Source of the DNA: Paracoccaceae bacterium
Lineage (GTDB): Bacteria; Pseudomonadota; Alphaproteobacteria; Rhodobacterales; Rhodobacteraceae
Assembly: GCA_026989055.1 (NCBI GenBank)
Contig: JALSKC010000037.1
Coordinates: forward strand, 1 to 64,000
Reading direction: 5' to 3'
Length of the DNA stretch: 64,000 nt
Positions 1-8,577 of this stretch are shown here, piece by piece. Each line of letters opens with the position of its first letter. Position 1 is the stretch's first letter. Below the pieces are notes generated by a model that saw only the letters and a program-made list of their open reading frames with translations, was not told the DNA's origin and did not search any database. A program made the position numbers and the translations under genes.

Positions 1-26
1 CGCGCCCGTTGAGAAAGGAATGAGCG

Positions 27-449
27 ATGCGATACTGGCTGTTCAAGTCCGAACCCTCCACCTGGAGCTGGGACCAGCAGGTGGCCAAGGGGGACGAGTG
101 CGAGGAATGGGACGGGGTGCGCAACTACCAGGCGCGCAACAACATGCGGCAGATGAAGGTCGGCGATCTGGGCTTCTTCTACCATTCGATGAAGGAAAAG
201 GCGATCGTGGGGATCGTCGAGGTCTGCGCCGAAGCGCATCCCGACAGCACCACCGACGATCCGCGCTGGGAATGCGTGGACATCAGGGCCGTGCGCCCGA
301 TGCCGCGCCCGGTGACGCTGGAGATGTGCAAGAACGACCCCCGGCTGAAGGACATGGTGCTGGTCAACAACTCGCGCCTGTCGGTGCAGCCGGTGACCGC
401 GGAGGAGTGGAAGGTGGTCTGCGACCTGGGCGGGCTCGGGGAGGGCTGA
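27..449 (+). CDS. EVE domain protein
   Basis: A 140-residue protein made almost entirely of one EVE domain. It opens with MRYWLFKSEP and continues with the family's W-D-GVRNYQARN and GDLGFFYHS motifs, as in bacterial relatives of thymocyte nuclear protein 1. EVE domains share the PUA-like fold and are thought to bind modified bases in nucleic acid; no substrate can be read from this sequence. An AAAGGA Shine-Dalgarno lies 7 nt before the ATG. A short hairpin follows the stop codon, so it may be the last gene of a rightward unit that begins outside the window. Confidence 0.85.
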   Translation: MRYWLFKSEPSTWSWDQQVAKGDECEEWDGVRNYQARNNMRQMKVGDLGFFYHSMKEKAIVGIVEVCAEAHPDSTTDDPRWECVDIRAVRPMPRPVTLEMCKNDPRLKDMVLVNNSRLSVQPVTAEEWKVVCDLGGLGEG

Positions 450-463
450 ACCCATGTTCGCAT

Positions 464-484
464 CTGCCCGGCCGTATCGGGCAG
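464..484 (+). terminator. Hairpin after the EVE gene
   Basis: A perfect 7-bp stem (CTGCCCG and CGGGCAG) with a 7-nt loop starts 14 nt after the EVE stop codon. There is no T-run, so termination is inferred from position only. Confidence 0.35.
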
Positions 485-730
485 GGCAGCCCCCGCCAGC
501 GGCACTCCGCAGCCGTGGAAGGCGCCATTGCAGCCGCGCCGAACGGAACGCGCCGGGGCAACGTGCGGAGGGGCAGCGTGCGGAGGCGGCGAGCCACGCG
601 AATGATCAATGCCGCCGGCCCCGGCGGGAGCGGCAGCGGATGCCCTGCCGAAACGCGGGCGTCTCGCGGAAACCACGGGGAAATGTCGCAGGAAGAGCCG
701 CCTGAAGATACGGATACCCCGAAAACGGAT

Positions 731-761
731 GGAGGGTTCCGACCCCCCGCCGGAACCCTCC
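731..761. repeat. Perfect 11-bp inverted repeat
   Basis: The arms GGAGGGTTCCG (731-741) and CGGAACCCTCC (751-761) pair perfectly around a 9-nt loop, inside the non-coding stretch and far from any gene end. Confidence 0.6.
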
Positions 762-901
762 GCCACCCCACGTGCTCCCTTAGCACCACACGTGTTTCTG
801 AAAGGTCCCGACCGTCCTGGTCCGTTGGGATGACACTACGGAATCCGGCCCGGGCAGGCAAGCTTCATGTGCCTAGAATTCCATTAAAAACAGGGACAAC
901 C

Positions 902-935
902 GGAAAGGCGCCCCCCTTCCGGAGAGCGCCTTTCC
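902..935 (-). terminator. Terminator of the DUF2853 gene
   Basis: The arms GGAAAGGCGC and GCGCCTTTCC form a perfect 10-bp stem. Read on the minus strand it lies about 50 nt past the DUF2853 stop codon and is followed, after about 9 nt, by a TTTTT tract. Confidence 0.5.
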
Positions 936-984
936 CACAGCGGTTTCGCAGCGTTTCCCCCTGCGCAAGGCACCGGGCCCGGAA

Positions 985-1326
985 TCAGCCGTAAACCGAT
1001 TCCCTGCCGAAATGCTTGGTCAGGAGATAGTAGACCACGGCGCGATACTTGTTGCGCTCGGAGCGCCCGTACTGGTCGATGACCTTGTTGATGGCATCCA
1101 TGAGCTCCGGCCCGTCGGACAGGCCGAGTTTCTTGATCAGGAAGTTGTTCTTGACGGTCTCAAGCTCGCTTTCCTGGGTAGCCGCCACGGTGGAAGCGTC
1201 GGCGTCATAGATCGCCGGGCCGCAGCCGATCGCGACCTTGGTCAGCAAGTCCATGTCCGGCTCGACGCCGCACTTGTTTCTCAGGTCATCGGCGTATTGC
1301 GCGATCAGCTCGTCTCTCTTTCCCAT
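985..1326 (-). CDS. DUF2853 family protein
   Basis: A 113-residue acidic, soluble protein that matches the small DUF2853 family of alphaproteobacteria. It has no signal peptide and no membrane segment. The C-terminal half, around NKYRAVVYYLLTKHFGRE, is the most family-like part. The start was set at MGKRDEL because a GGGAG ribosome-binding site precedes it; an upstream ATG at 1371 would add 15 poorly conserved residues. Its function is unknown. It is transcribed leftward after ahcY but is separated from it by a strong terminator. Confidence 0.75.
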   Translation of the reverse strand: MGKRDELIAQYADDLRNKCGVEPDMDLLTKVAIGCGPAIYDADASTVAATQESELETVKNNFLIKKLGLSDGPELMDAINKVIDQYGRSERNKYRAVVYYLLTKHFGRESVYG

Positions 1327-1426
1327 AGGTATTCTCCCACCGGTATTGGCTACATGCAACGAAAGCCCCATGTCCGGGCCCGACGCAAGGTTAGTGCGTT
1401 ATCGCGATCTCAGAAAGGGGAAAGTT

Positions 1427-1452
1427 GTGCCACCCGGAGCACCGGGCGGCAC
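1427..1452 (-). terminator. Rho-independent terminator of ahcY
   Basis: The stem GTGCC...GGCAC continues inward as CCCGG...CCGGG around a 4-nt loop, starting about 14 nt after the ahcY stop. On the minus strand it is followed by AACTTTCCCCTTT. Confidence 0.7.
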
Positions 1453-1466
1453 CGCCCCGCCTCCGT

Positions 1467-2861
1467 TCAATAGCGGTAGTGTTCCGGCTTGTAGGGGCCG
1501 TCCACCGTCACGCCGATATATTCGGCCTGATCGGGGCGCAGTTCCGTCAGCTTCACGCCGATCTTGGCCAGGTGCAGCCGGGCCACCTTTTCATCCAGAT
1601 GCTTGGGCAGGATGTAGACCTCGTTCTCGTAGTTCTCGCCCCTGGTCCACAGTTCGATCTGGGCCAGCACCTGGTTGGTGAAGGAGGCGCTCATCACGAA
1701 GGAGGGATGGCCGGTGGCGTTGCCGAGGTTCAAGAGGCGCCCCTCGGACAGCAGGATGATCCGGTTGCCCGAAGGCATCTCGATCATGTCCACCTGGTCC
1801 TTGATGTTGGTCCACTTGTGATTGCGCAGCGCCGCAACCTGGATCTCGTTGTCGAAATGGCCGATGTTGCCGACGATCGCCATGTCCTTCATCTCGCGCA
1901 TGTGCTCGATGCGGATCACGTCCTTGTTGCCGGTGGTGGTGATGAAGATGTCGGCCTCCTTCACCACGTCTTCGAGGCGCACCACCTCGAACCCGTCCAT
2001 CGCCGCCTGAAGCGCGCAGATCGGGTCTATTTCGGTGACTTTCACCCGTGCACCGGCACCGCGCAAGCTGGCGGCCGAACCCTTGCCCACGTCGCCATAG
2101 CCGCAGACCACGGCCACCTTGCCGGCGATCATGGTGTCGGTTGCGCGCCGGATACCGTCCACCAGGCTTTCGCGGCAGCCGTACTTGTTGTCGAACTTGG
2201 ACTTGGTAACGCTGTCGTTCACGTTGATCGCCGGGAAGGGCAGCTGGCCTTCCTTCATCAGCTCGTAGAGGCGATGCACCCCGGTGGTGGTTTCCTCGCT
2301 CACGCCCCTGATCGCGTCGCGCTGCTGCGTGAACCAGCCGGGGCTTTCCTTGAGCCGTTTGCGGATCTGGGCAAACAGCGCTTCTTCCTCTTCGGACTTC
2401 GGCACCGCGATCAGATCTTCCTCGCCCTCTTCCACCCGGGCGCCGAGCAGGACATACAGCGTGGCATCGCCGCCGTCGTCGAGAATCATGTTGGCGGTTC
2501 CCTCCGGGAACTGGAAGATGCGGTCGGCGTAATCCCAGTATTCCTCCAGCGTCTCGCCCTTGACGGCAAACACCGGGGTGCCGCCGGCGGCAATCGCCGC
2601 GGCGGCGTGATCCTGGGTGGAGAAGATGTTGCACGAGGCCCAGCGCACCTCGGCGCCGAGATGCACCAGCGTCTCGATCAGCACCGCTGTCTGGATCGTC
2701 ATGTGCAGGCTGCCGGCGATGCGCGCGCCCTTCAGCGGCCTGCTGTCGCCGTATTCCTCGCGCAGGGCCATCAGCCCCGGCATTTCGGTTTCGGCGATCT
2801 CGATCTCCTTGCGGCCGAAATCGGCGAGGTCGATATCCTTGATGATGTAATCCTTCGGCAT
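1467..2861 (-). CDS. ahcY: Adenosylhomocysteinase
   Basis: S-adenosylhomocysteine hydrolase (464 aa) splits SAH into adenosine and homocysteine with a tightly bound NAD, removing the product inhibitor of all SAM methyltransferases, including the CcrM encoded later in this window. The NAD-binding GYGDVGKG loop is at residues 254-261, and the family C-terminus [11 protein letters not shown] is intact. The insertion around residues 145-185 is usual in proteobacterial AhcY. The start MPKDYIIKD was chosen over a much longer frame because AAGGAG lies just upstream and the family begins there. It is divergent from the HD gene. Confidence 0.96.
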   Translation of the reverse strand: MPKDYIIKDIDLADFGRKEIEIAETEMPGLMALREEYGDSRPLKGARIAGSLHMTIQTAVLIETLVHLGAEVRWASCNIFSTQDHAAAAIAAGGTPVFAVKGETLEEYWDYADRIFQFPEGTANMILDDGGDATLYVLLGARVEEGEEDLIAVPKSEEEEALFAQIRKRLKESPGWFTQQRDAIRGVSEETTTGVHRLYELMKEGQLPFPAINVNDSVTKSKFDNKYGCRESLVDGIRRATDTMIAGKVAVVCGYGDVGKGSAASLRGAGARVKVTEIDPICALQAAMDGFEVVRLEDVVKEADIFITTTGNKDVIRIEHMREMKDMAIVGNIGHFDNEIQVAALRNHKWTNIKDQVDMIEMPSGNRIILLSEGRLLNLGNATGHPSFVMSASFTNQVLAQIELWTRGENYENEVYILPKHLDEKVARLHLAKIGVKLTELRPDQAEYIGVTVDGPYKPEHYRY

Positions 2862-2991
2862 CGCGCCGTGCTCCTTCGACAATCGGTTCGGCGGGTGGAT
2901 AGCACCACTGCACCGGCTCGACAATGCGCCCCGGCACCCGATAGGTTGCGCGGGCGACAAAACGGCCCGCATCCGTGGAAACGAGGCGAAA

Positions 2992-3585
2992 ATGAAACAG
3001 CCCCGCGCCTGGCAGCGCATGCTTTCGGGCCGCCGGCTCGACCTGCTGGATCCGACCCCGGTGGACATCGAGATCGAGGACATCGCCCACGGGCTGGCCT
3101 TCGTGGCGCGCTGGAACGGCCAGACGCGGGGCGACTGGCCGTATTCGGTGGCCGAGCACTCGCTGCTGGTGGAGCGGCTGTTCTCGCGGATGAACCCCGG
3201 CGTCGGCACCCGCTGGAAGCTGGCCGCGCTGCTGCACGACGCCCCCGAATACGTGATCGGAGACATGATCTCGCCGGTCAAGTCCGCCATCGGCCCGGCC
3301 TACGAAGATCTGGACGCCCGGCTTGCGGCGGCGATTCACCGGCGCTTCGGCCTGCCGACCGAGATTCCCGCCCCGATCAAGCGCCAGATCAAGAAGGCCG
3401 ACCGGCTCAGCGCCTGGGCCGAGGCGGTGCAGATCGCCGGGTTCTCGCAGGCCGAGGCAGATCGCTTCTTCGGTCGGCCGGAGCCCGCGCTGAAGCGCGA
3501 CCTGGCCATCGCGCTGCGCCCCCCTGTCGAGGTGCGGGCAGCTTTCCTGGCCCGCCACGAAGCCCTGCTGGAAGAGGCGGGCTGA
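2992..3585 (+). CDS. HD-domain hydrolase, YfbR-like
   Basis: A 197-residue HD-superfamily phosphohydrolase. The metal-binding residues are visible: His56 in VAEHS, His82-Asp83 in LLHDAPE, and Asp137 in KKADRL. The spacing and the [10 protein letters not shown] motif resemble the YfbR group of 5'-deoxynucleotidases, but the substrate is not proven. It is soluble, with no signal peptide. It starts 130 bp from the divergent ahcY start and converges on the lipoprotein gene with a 5-nt gap. Confidence 0.8.
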   Translation: MKQPRAWQRMLSGRRLDLLDPTPVDIEIEDIAHGLAFVARWNGQTRGDWPYSVAEHSLLVERLFSRMNPGVGTRWKLAALLHDAPEYVIGDMISPVKSAIGPAYEDLDARLAAAIHRRFGLPTEIPAPIKRQIKKADRLSAWAEAVQIAGFSQAEADRFFGRPEPALKRDLAIALRPPVEVRAAFLARHEALLEEAG

Positions 3586-3590
3586 GCGGC

Positions 3591-3944
3591 TCAGCCGCAG
3601 GTGTCTCCGGCGCGCGCCGCACCCTGCCGCCAGCCGACGAACCGCTCGCCGGTGAAGAACAGCTCCAGCCCGCCCCAGGCGATTCGCGCGGCGATTTCCG
3701 GCGGACAGCCGGCCAGCGGCAGGGCCTCGCCCCGGCCCAGGGCGCGCTCGACGATCGGGATCATTCCCTCCGGCGCGCGGCCGAAATCCATCCGCAAGCC
3801 CGAGGGCAGGACGGCCAGGCCGCCCGGATCGGGCCTGAAGGCAATCCCGGGCGGGGGCACGGATGGCAGCGCGGCCACGCAGCCGGCCAGCAGCCCGAGC
3901 GGCAACACAAGCTCCAGTGCCAGGGCGCAGGCCCGGATCCGCAT
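3591..3944 (-). CDS. Small lipoprotein downstream of regA
   Basis: A 117-residue protein starting at MRIRACALALELVLPLGLLAGC. The hydrophobic segment ending in the lipobox LLAGC predicts acylation at that cysteine. The rest has no domain I recognise. It begins 5 nt after the regA stop codon and is probably co-transcribed with it. This is a position where relatives can carry hvrA, but this protein has no HvrA/H-NS-like features. A longer frame upstream would overlap regA and was rejected. Confidence 0.6.
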   Translation of the reverse strand: MRIRACALALELVLPLGLLAGCVAALPSVPPPGIAFRPDPGGLAVLPSGLRMDFGRAPEGMIPIVERALGRGEALPLAGCPPEIAARIAWGGLELFFTGERFVGWRQGAARAGDTCG

Positions 3945-3949
3945 CGGCC

Positions 3950-4504
3950 CTACCGGGGGCTGCGCTTGGCGAGGATGCGCTGCAGGGTGCGCCGGTGCAT
4001 GTTCAGCCGCCGCGCGGTTTCGCTGACGTTGCGATCGCACAGTTCATAGACGCGCTGGATATGTTCCCAGCGCACCCGGTCGGCCGACATGGGGTTTTCG
4101 GGCGGCGGCGGACGTTCCCCCGGCCCGGCCAGAAGGGCATCGGTGATGTCATTGGCATCGGCCGGTTTCGAAAGATAGTCTGTTGCCCCGATCTTCACCG
4201 CGGCAACCGCCGTGGCGATCGCACCGTAGCCGGTGAGCACGACGATGCGGCTGTCGGGACGCTTGGCCCGGATGGCTTCCACCACGTCGAGCCCGTTGCC
4301 GTCTTCCAGCCGCAGATCGATGACCGCATAGGCCGGCGGGCGCGCCGTGGCGATTGCCTTCCCCGCGGCCACCGAGCCGGCGGTTTCCGGCGCGAAGCCG
4401 CGCCTTTCCATCGCCCTGGCAAGGCGGCGCAGAAACGGCTCGTCGTCATCGACGATCAGAAGCGACCTGTCTGGATCCGGTTCCAGCTTGTCGGAGTCTG
4501 CCAT
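3950..4504 (-). CDS. regA: Redox response regulator RegA (PrrA/ActR)
   Basis: A 184-residue response regulator of the global redox system that controls photosynthesis, carbon and nitrogen fixation and respiratory genes in Rhodobacter. The receiver domain carries the acidic pocket (Asp19-Asp21) and phospho-acceptor Asp63 in VIDLRL, the same number as in known RegA. A proline linker leads to the very short C-terminal Fis-type helix-turn-helix (VSETARRLNMHRRTLQRIL). Its kinase RegB and the copper protein SenC are its neighbours. Length and domain order are typical. Confidence 0.95.
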   Translation of the reverse strand: MADSDKLEPDPDRSLLIVDDDEPFLRRLARAMERRGFAPETAGSVAAGKAIATARPPAYAVIDLRLEDGNGLDVVEAIRAKRPDSRIVVLTGYGAIATAVAAVKIGATDYLSKPADANDITDALLAGPGERPPPPENPMSADRVRWEHIQRVYELCDRNVSETARRLNMHRRTLQRILAKRSPR

Positions 4505-4630
4505 CAGCCTTCCTTCCGCGTTTCTGCGCAGACCCTATTCCGCAACGCGCATCCGGTCAATTTCCGATGCCGGGCACCCCCTGCGCCGGACCCCGCCCCG
4601 CAGCGGGGCATCCACCGCAGACTTTTCCGG

Positions 4631-5263
4631 TCACGCCCCGGCCGCCTCGATGAAACAGGCGGCGACCTCGGCGATCTCCCCTGCCGTATCGTCGCGGCGG
4701 AAGAATTCGACGAATCCGGTTTCCGGAAGCACCAGATAGGTGAATGTCGAATGATCCATCAGATAGTATTCGTCATCCGTTTCCTGCTTGCGGTAATAGG
4801 TCCGGTAGGCCTGCGACGCGGCCTTGACCTGCTCCGGCGAGCCTGTCAGCCCCAGCATGTCGGGGTGCATGTAGTCGGTGAACTCCGCCAGGACCTCGGG
4901 CGTGTCCCGCTCCGGGTCGATCGAGATGAACACCGGCTGCACGTCAAGGCCGCGGGCCCGGAGAAGATCGACCGCCTCGGCATTGCGGGCCGCATCCAGA
5001 GGGCAGACATCCGGGCAGAAGGTATAGCCGAAATAGACGAGCGAGGGCCGGGTGAACACATCCCGGTCGGTCACGGTGCGCCCGGTTTCGTCGATCAGCT
5101 CGAAGGGGCCTCCTATGGCCGCCGTTCCGCCGGCGATCGCGGTGCTCCGGCACGATGCGAAAGGGTCCTTCTCTCCCCCGGACAGGAACATGTAACCCCC
5201 GGCCCCGAGCCCTGCCACGACAACGGCCGCTATCGCGCCGGCCCAACCGAGTCTCCCGCTCAT
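4631..5263 (-). CDS. senC: SCO1/SenC/PrrC copper chaperone
   Basis: A 210-residue membrane-anchored SCO family protein. One N-terminal transmembrane helix (about residues 6-27) leads to a periplasmic thioredoxin-fold domain. The copper ligands are Cys83 and Cys87 in FCPDVC and His171 in MDHST. SCO proteins deliver copper to the CuA site of cytochrome oxidase; in Rhodobacter PrrC also feeds into RegB/RegA signalling. The start at MSGRLGW has a GGGAGGGG ribosome-binding site, and a start 10 codons upstream lacks one. It is divergent from regB and reads toward regA. Confidence 0.93.
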   Translation of the reverse strand: MSGRLGWAGAIAAVVVAGLGAGGYMFLSGGEKDPFASCRSTAIAGGTAAIGGPFELIDETGRTVTDRDVFTRPSLVYFGYTFCPDVCPLDAARNAEAVDLLRARGLDVQPVFISIDPERDTPEVLAEFTDYMHPDMLGLTGSPEQVKAASQAYRTYYRKQETDDEYYLMDHSTFTYLVLPETGFVEFFRRDDTAGEIAEVAACFIEAAGA

Positions 5264-5353
5264 CTCGACCCCTCCCGGATTCATGCGGCGCATTGATCGA
5301 CCGTGAACGGCAAACTAACAAGGGGTAATTCTGACGCAACGGGAAACCGGAAC

Positions 5354-6751
5354 ATGCCGGCCAGGCAAGCGGGGCTGCTGAACGAGCACCGGCGCAACGA
5401 CTGGGTGCGACTGCGCACGCTGATCATGCTGCGCTGGATCGCGATTGCCGGCCAGCTTGCCGCGCTCGTCGCGGCCGAGCGGTATTTCGGGCTCCAGGTC
5501 AGGCTCGGCCTCGGGTTCGTCGTGATCGGAACAGCCATCATCGCCAACCTGATCGCCCTGTTCGTCTACCCGGAAAACAAGCGGCTGAGCGAACGCGAGG
5601 TCCTGCTGATGCTCCTGTTCGACCTGGCCCAGCTCGCGGCGCTGCTGTTTCTGACCGGCGGGCTGCACAACCCCTTCGCCCTGATGATTCTCGTTCCGGT
5701 GACGATCGCCGCCACGACCCTGCGCACGCCGGCGGTGATTCTCGTCAGCGCCGTTGCAATCGTTCTGGTCACTGTGATCGCGCTCTTCTTCATCCCCCTG
5801 CGCGACCGGGCCGGTCAGGCGCTGATCATGCCCGATCTGTTCCTGTTCGGATTCTGGGCCGCGATCGTGATCGGAATCGTCTTTCTCGGCGCTTATGCCC
5901 GCCGGGTTGCCGGCGAGGTGGATTCCATGTCGCAGGCGCTGCTCGCCGCGCAGATGGCGCTGGCGCGGGAGCAGAAGATCGCCGACCTCGCCGGGGTCGT
6001 GGCGGCAACGGCGCACGAGCTGGGCACGCCGCTGGCCACGATCAAGCTCGCCAGCAGCGAGCTGGCGGAGGATCTCGCCGACCGGCCGGGGCTGCGCGAT
6101 GACGCCCTGCTGATCCGCGAGCAGGCCGACCGCTGCCGCGATATCCTTCACTCCATGGGCCGGGCCGGCAAGGATGACCTGCACCTGCAGAGAACTCCGC
6201 TGTGCGCCCTGCTCCAGGAAGCGGCCCAGCCCCATGTGGACCGCGGCATCCGCGTCATCTTCTCGCCCGACCCGGAAAGCTGCGGGCTCAACCCCCGCCC
6301 GATCGTCTGGCGCCGCCCCGAGATCATTCACGGGCTGCGGAACCTGATCCAGAACGCCGTCGATTTCGCCGAATCGACCATCTGGGTCGATTCCTCCTGC
6401 ACCGACAGCCATGTGAGCGTGCGGATCATCGATGACGGCCAGGGGTTTTCCCAGCATGTGATCGGCCGGATCGGCGACCCGTTCCTGAGCGTCAATTCTC
6501 CCGCGGCCGAACGGGACAGGCGGCCGGAATATCAGGGTATGGGGCTGGGCCTGTTCATCGCCAAGACGCTGCTCGAACGCTCGGGCGCCGAACTGTCCTT
6601 CGCCAATGCGCATGACGCCTTCTCGCTCCAGCCCGAACCGGGCAAACGATGCGGCGCGATCGTGGAGGTGACATGGCCGATCGCGGCGATCTGCCCGGAA
6701 GATGACGGCCCCGCCCCCGGCCTCGGGGAGAACGCCCCGTTTCCCGCCTGA
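5354..6751 (+). CDS. regB: Redox sensor histidine kinase RegB (PrrB)
   Basis: A 465-residue kinase with six predicted membrane helices in its N-terminal half. The ubiquinone-sensing heptapeptide GGLHNPF is at 102-108, the H-box histidine at 221 and the redox-active cysteine at 261 (RCRDIL). With this ATG start each key residue sits four positions before the R. capsulatus numbering (His225, Cys265), which favours it over a GTG at 5303 that has no ribosome-binding site. The N, G1 and G2 ATP-binding boxes are present (NLIQNAVDFA, DDGQGF, GMGLGLFI). The partner RegA is encoded on the other strand nearby. Confidence 0.94.
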   Translation: MPARQAGLLNEHRRNDWVRLRTLIMLRWIAIAGQLAALVAAERYFGLQVRLGLGFVVIGTAIIANLIALFVYPENKRLSEREVLLMLLFDLAQLAALLFLTGGLHNPFALMILVPVTIAATTLRTPAVILVSAVAIVLVTVIALFFIPLRDRAGQALIMPDLFLFGFWAAIVIGIVFLGAYARRVAGEVDSMSQALLAAQMALAREQKIADLAGVVAATAHELGTPLATIKLASSELAEDLADRPGLRDDALLIREQADRCRDILHSMGRAGKDDLHLQRTPLCALLQEAAQPHVDRGIRVIFSPDPESCGLNPRPIVWRRPEIIHGLRNLIQNAVDFAESTIWVDSSCTDSHVSVRIIDDGQGFSQHVIGRIGDPFLSVNSPAAERDRRPEYQGMGLGLFIAKTLLERSGAELSFANAHDAFSLQPEPGKRCGAIVEVTWPIAAICPEDDGPAPGLGENAPFPA

Positions 6752-6864
6752 CCGCGGCGCCCGGCGGGAACATTCCGGCAGCACGCATGGCCGGCCGGCG
6801 GACGCAGGCGGGCCTTACCGGCAGGTTCCGCCGGAGCGACCGCCCTTCCCCCGCCAGCCTTTTC

Positions 6865-6880
6865 TTAACCTTCCGTTAAC
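6865..6880 (+). promoter_or_regulatory. CtrA-binding site upstream of divL
   Basis: TTAA at 6865-6868, a 7-nt spacer, then TTAAC at 6876-6880. This matches the full CtrA consensus TTAA-N7-TTAAC exactly and lies 50-65 nt before the divL start. Confidence 0.65.
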
Positions 6881-6929
6881 CCTTGTGAATGAGGGTGAGG
6901 CGAACGCTCACACCCGGGGACAACCTTTC

Positions 6930-8534
6930 ATGGATTCGGCAAGCCTTGTGCAACTGGGGGGGCTGCTGGCATTCTCGTTCGTCTTCGCCCTGGCGGCGCT
7001 CTGGAGCGCGGCCCGGCTCTGGGCGCGGCCTGCGCCCGCGCCCTCCCTGTTCGAACCGGACGATGCCGACACCTACCTGTTCGACGGCGACTCCCTGATC
7101 GATGCAAGCCCCGAAGCCGCGGAGGCGTTCAACCGCGACCCTTTCGACGGAAGCGACTGGCAGCGTTTCCTGGAGCACCAGCGGGCCGCCTTCCCGGATC
7201 TCGAGGCAAGGGTTGCCGAACTGCCCGAAAACGGAAGGAAGGTCGTTCTCTCGCGGGACGGAAGCGCCCGGCTGGTGATCGAGAACCGCTCAGGCCTGAT
7301 CCGCATAACCCGGAGCGGGCAGCCGCCGGAGCGCAACCGCATCATCCTTGACCGGCCGGGTTACGAAGCCATGCGCAAGGAGCTCAGGACACTGCGCGAA
7401 ACCGCGCGCCGCGCCCCCTTCCTGCTCTGGTGTCAGGACAGCGAAGGCACCGTCACCTGGGCCAACAACGCCTATCTCGAACTGGCCGGCAAGGGCGCCG
7501 TTGACCCCGAAGCGCCCCCCTGGCCGCCGGCCCGGCTCTTCGACCTGCACAACGCCCGGCCGGGCGACACGCCGGTGCGCGCCCACCGGATCACCGCCCA
7601 TATCGCAGGCGAATCCGAACCGCGCTGGTTCGAATGCTTCGAAACCCCCCTCGAAGAGGAAAGCCTGTTCATGGCCGTCTCGGCAGACAAGGTGGTGAAG
7701 GCGGAAATCGCCCTGCGCGATTTCGTGCAGACCCTGACCAAGACCTTCGCCCATCTCACGGTCGGGCTGGCGATCTTCGACAGGACGCGCCGGCTGACGC
7801 TGTTCAACCCCGCGCTGATGGATCTTACGGCCCTGCCGGCCGACTTCCTTTCGGCCCGGCCGACCCTGCATGCCTTCCTCGACCGGCTGCGGCAGAAACG
7901 GATGCTGCCGGAACCGAAGGATTACAAGAGCTGGCGCCAGCAGTTTCAGGAACTGGAAACCGCCGCCGAAAACGGCACCTACGAGGAAACCTGGTCGCTG
8001 GCCAACGGCAGCACATACCGGGTGATCGGTCGCCCGCATCCCGACGGCGCCCTTGCCTTCGTGTTCGAGGACATCAGTGCCGAGATCTCCCTGACCCGCC
8101 GCTTTCGCGCCGAACTCGAAACCGGGCAGGCGGTGCTGGACACGCTCGATGAGGCGATCGCGGTCTTTTCTCCCGGCGGCGCGCTCACCCTGTCGAACCG
8201 CGCCTATGGCGCGCTGTGGGAAGTCGATACATCGACGATCCTCGGCCAGTTCGGAATCATCGATGCAACCCGGCTCTGGAGCGAACACTGCGCGCCTTCG
8301 CCGGTCTGGGGAGATGCGCGCGAATTCGTCTCCGCCCCGGGCCCGAAGGCGGAATGGTCTGCGGACGTGCGCCTTCTGGACGGTCGGGCGCTGCGCTGCC
8401 GGTTCGTGCCGATCGCCGGCGGGGCGACCCTGGTCGGCTTCCGGCTGCTGGAAACGGCCGCCGCGCACCCCGACGAGGTGCCGGCCGGACCCGGGGAGGA
8501 GCGCCCGGCAGCTGCGGACCGGGCCGCGTTCTGA
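6930..8534 (+). CDS. divL: DivL-like membrane PAS-domain protein
   Basis: A 534-residue protein with one N-terminal transmembrane helix (about 8-30) followed by at least three PAS-like modules. One is near FLLWCQDSEGTVTWANNAYLE; the later two each carry a LFNPA or LSNRA type core after an F-D or F-S-P-G-G turn. There is no histidine-kinase dimerisation or ATPase domain. Its place directly before tsaE matches divL in alphaproteobacteria. In R. capsulatus a kinase-less PAS protein called DivL acts on CtrA phosphorylation and gene transfer agent production. The start has GGGGA upstream. The DivL identity rests on architecture and context. Confidence 0.7.
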   Translation: MDSASLVQLGGLLAFSFVFALAALWSAARLWARPAPAPSLFEPDDADTYLFDGDSLIDASPEAAEAFNRDPFDGSDWQRFLEHQRAAFPDLEARVAELPENGRKVVLSRDGSARLVIENRSGLIRITRSGQPPERNRIILDRPGYEAMRKELRTLRETARRAPFLLWCQDSEGTVTWANNAYLELAGKGAVDPEAPPWPPARLFDLHNARPGDTPVRAHRITAHIAGESEPRWFECFETPLEEESLFMAVSADKVVKAEIALRDFVQTLTKTFAHLTVGLAIFDRTRRLTLFNPALMDLTALPADFLSARPTLHAFLDRLRQKRMLPEPKDYKSWRQQFQELETAAENGTYEETWSLANGSTYRVIGRPHPDGALAFVFEDISAEISLTRRFRAELETGQAVLDTLDEAIAVFSPGGALTLSNRAYGALWEVDTSTILGQFGIIDATRLWSEHCAPSPVWGDAREFVSAPGPKAEWSADVRLLDGRALRCRFVPIAGGATLVGFRLLETAAAHPDEVPAGPGEERPAAADRAAF

Positions 8535-8577
8535 TCGAACGCCTTGCGGCGGCGGCGCGGGCAGGTAAGCTCCCGGC

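Larger units (their letters stand above)
450..984. other. 535-bp non-coding stretch with several hairpins
   Basis: No convincing gene is visible. The open frames here are arginine- and proline-rich, as expected from GC-rich non-coding DNA, and none has a good ribosome-binding site. The region holds three strong inverted repeats (464-484, 731-761, 902-935) and two CACGTG hexamers at 769-774 and 789-794 flanking a GTGCT/AGCAC stem. It could hold a small RNA, but no promoter is clear enough to call one. Confidence 0.4.

Noticed and set aside
20-994. A long frame starting before the EVE gene and crossing the non-coding stretch
   Set aside because: It overlaps the EVE gene in another frame and is low-complexity Arg-Gly-Pro sequence.
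2862-2991. A SAH riboswitch upstream of ahcY
   Set aside because: The 130 bp between ahcY and the divergent HD gene showed no fold I could match to the SAH riboswitch. A covariance search would settle it.
1425-4049. An 874-codon open frame on the plus strand over ahcY and the HD gene
   Set aside because: It is antisense to ahcY and out of frame with the HD gene, with composition typical of a shadow frame.
5303-5353. An upstream GTG start for regB
   Set aside because: It has no ribosome-binding site, and the ATG at 5354 places the H-box and redox cysteine near their positions in known RegB.
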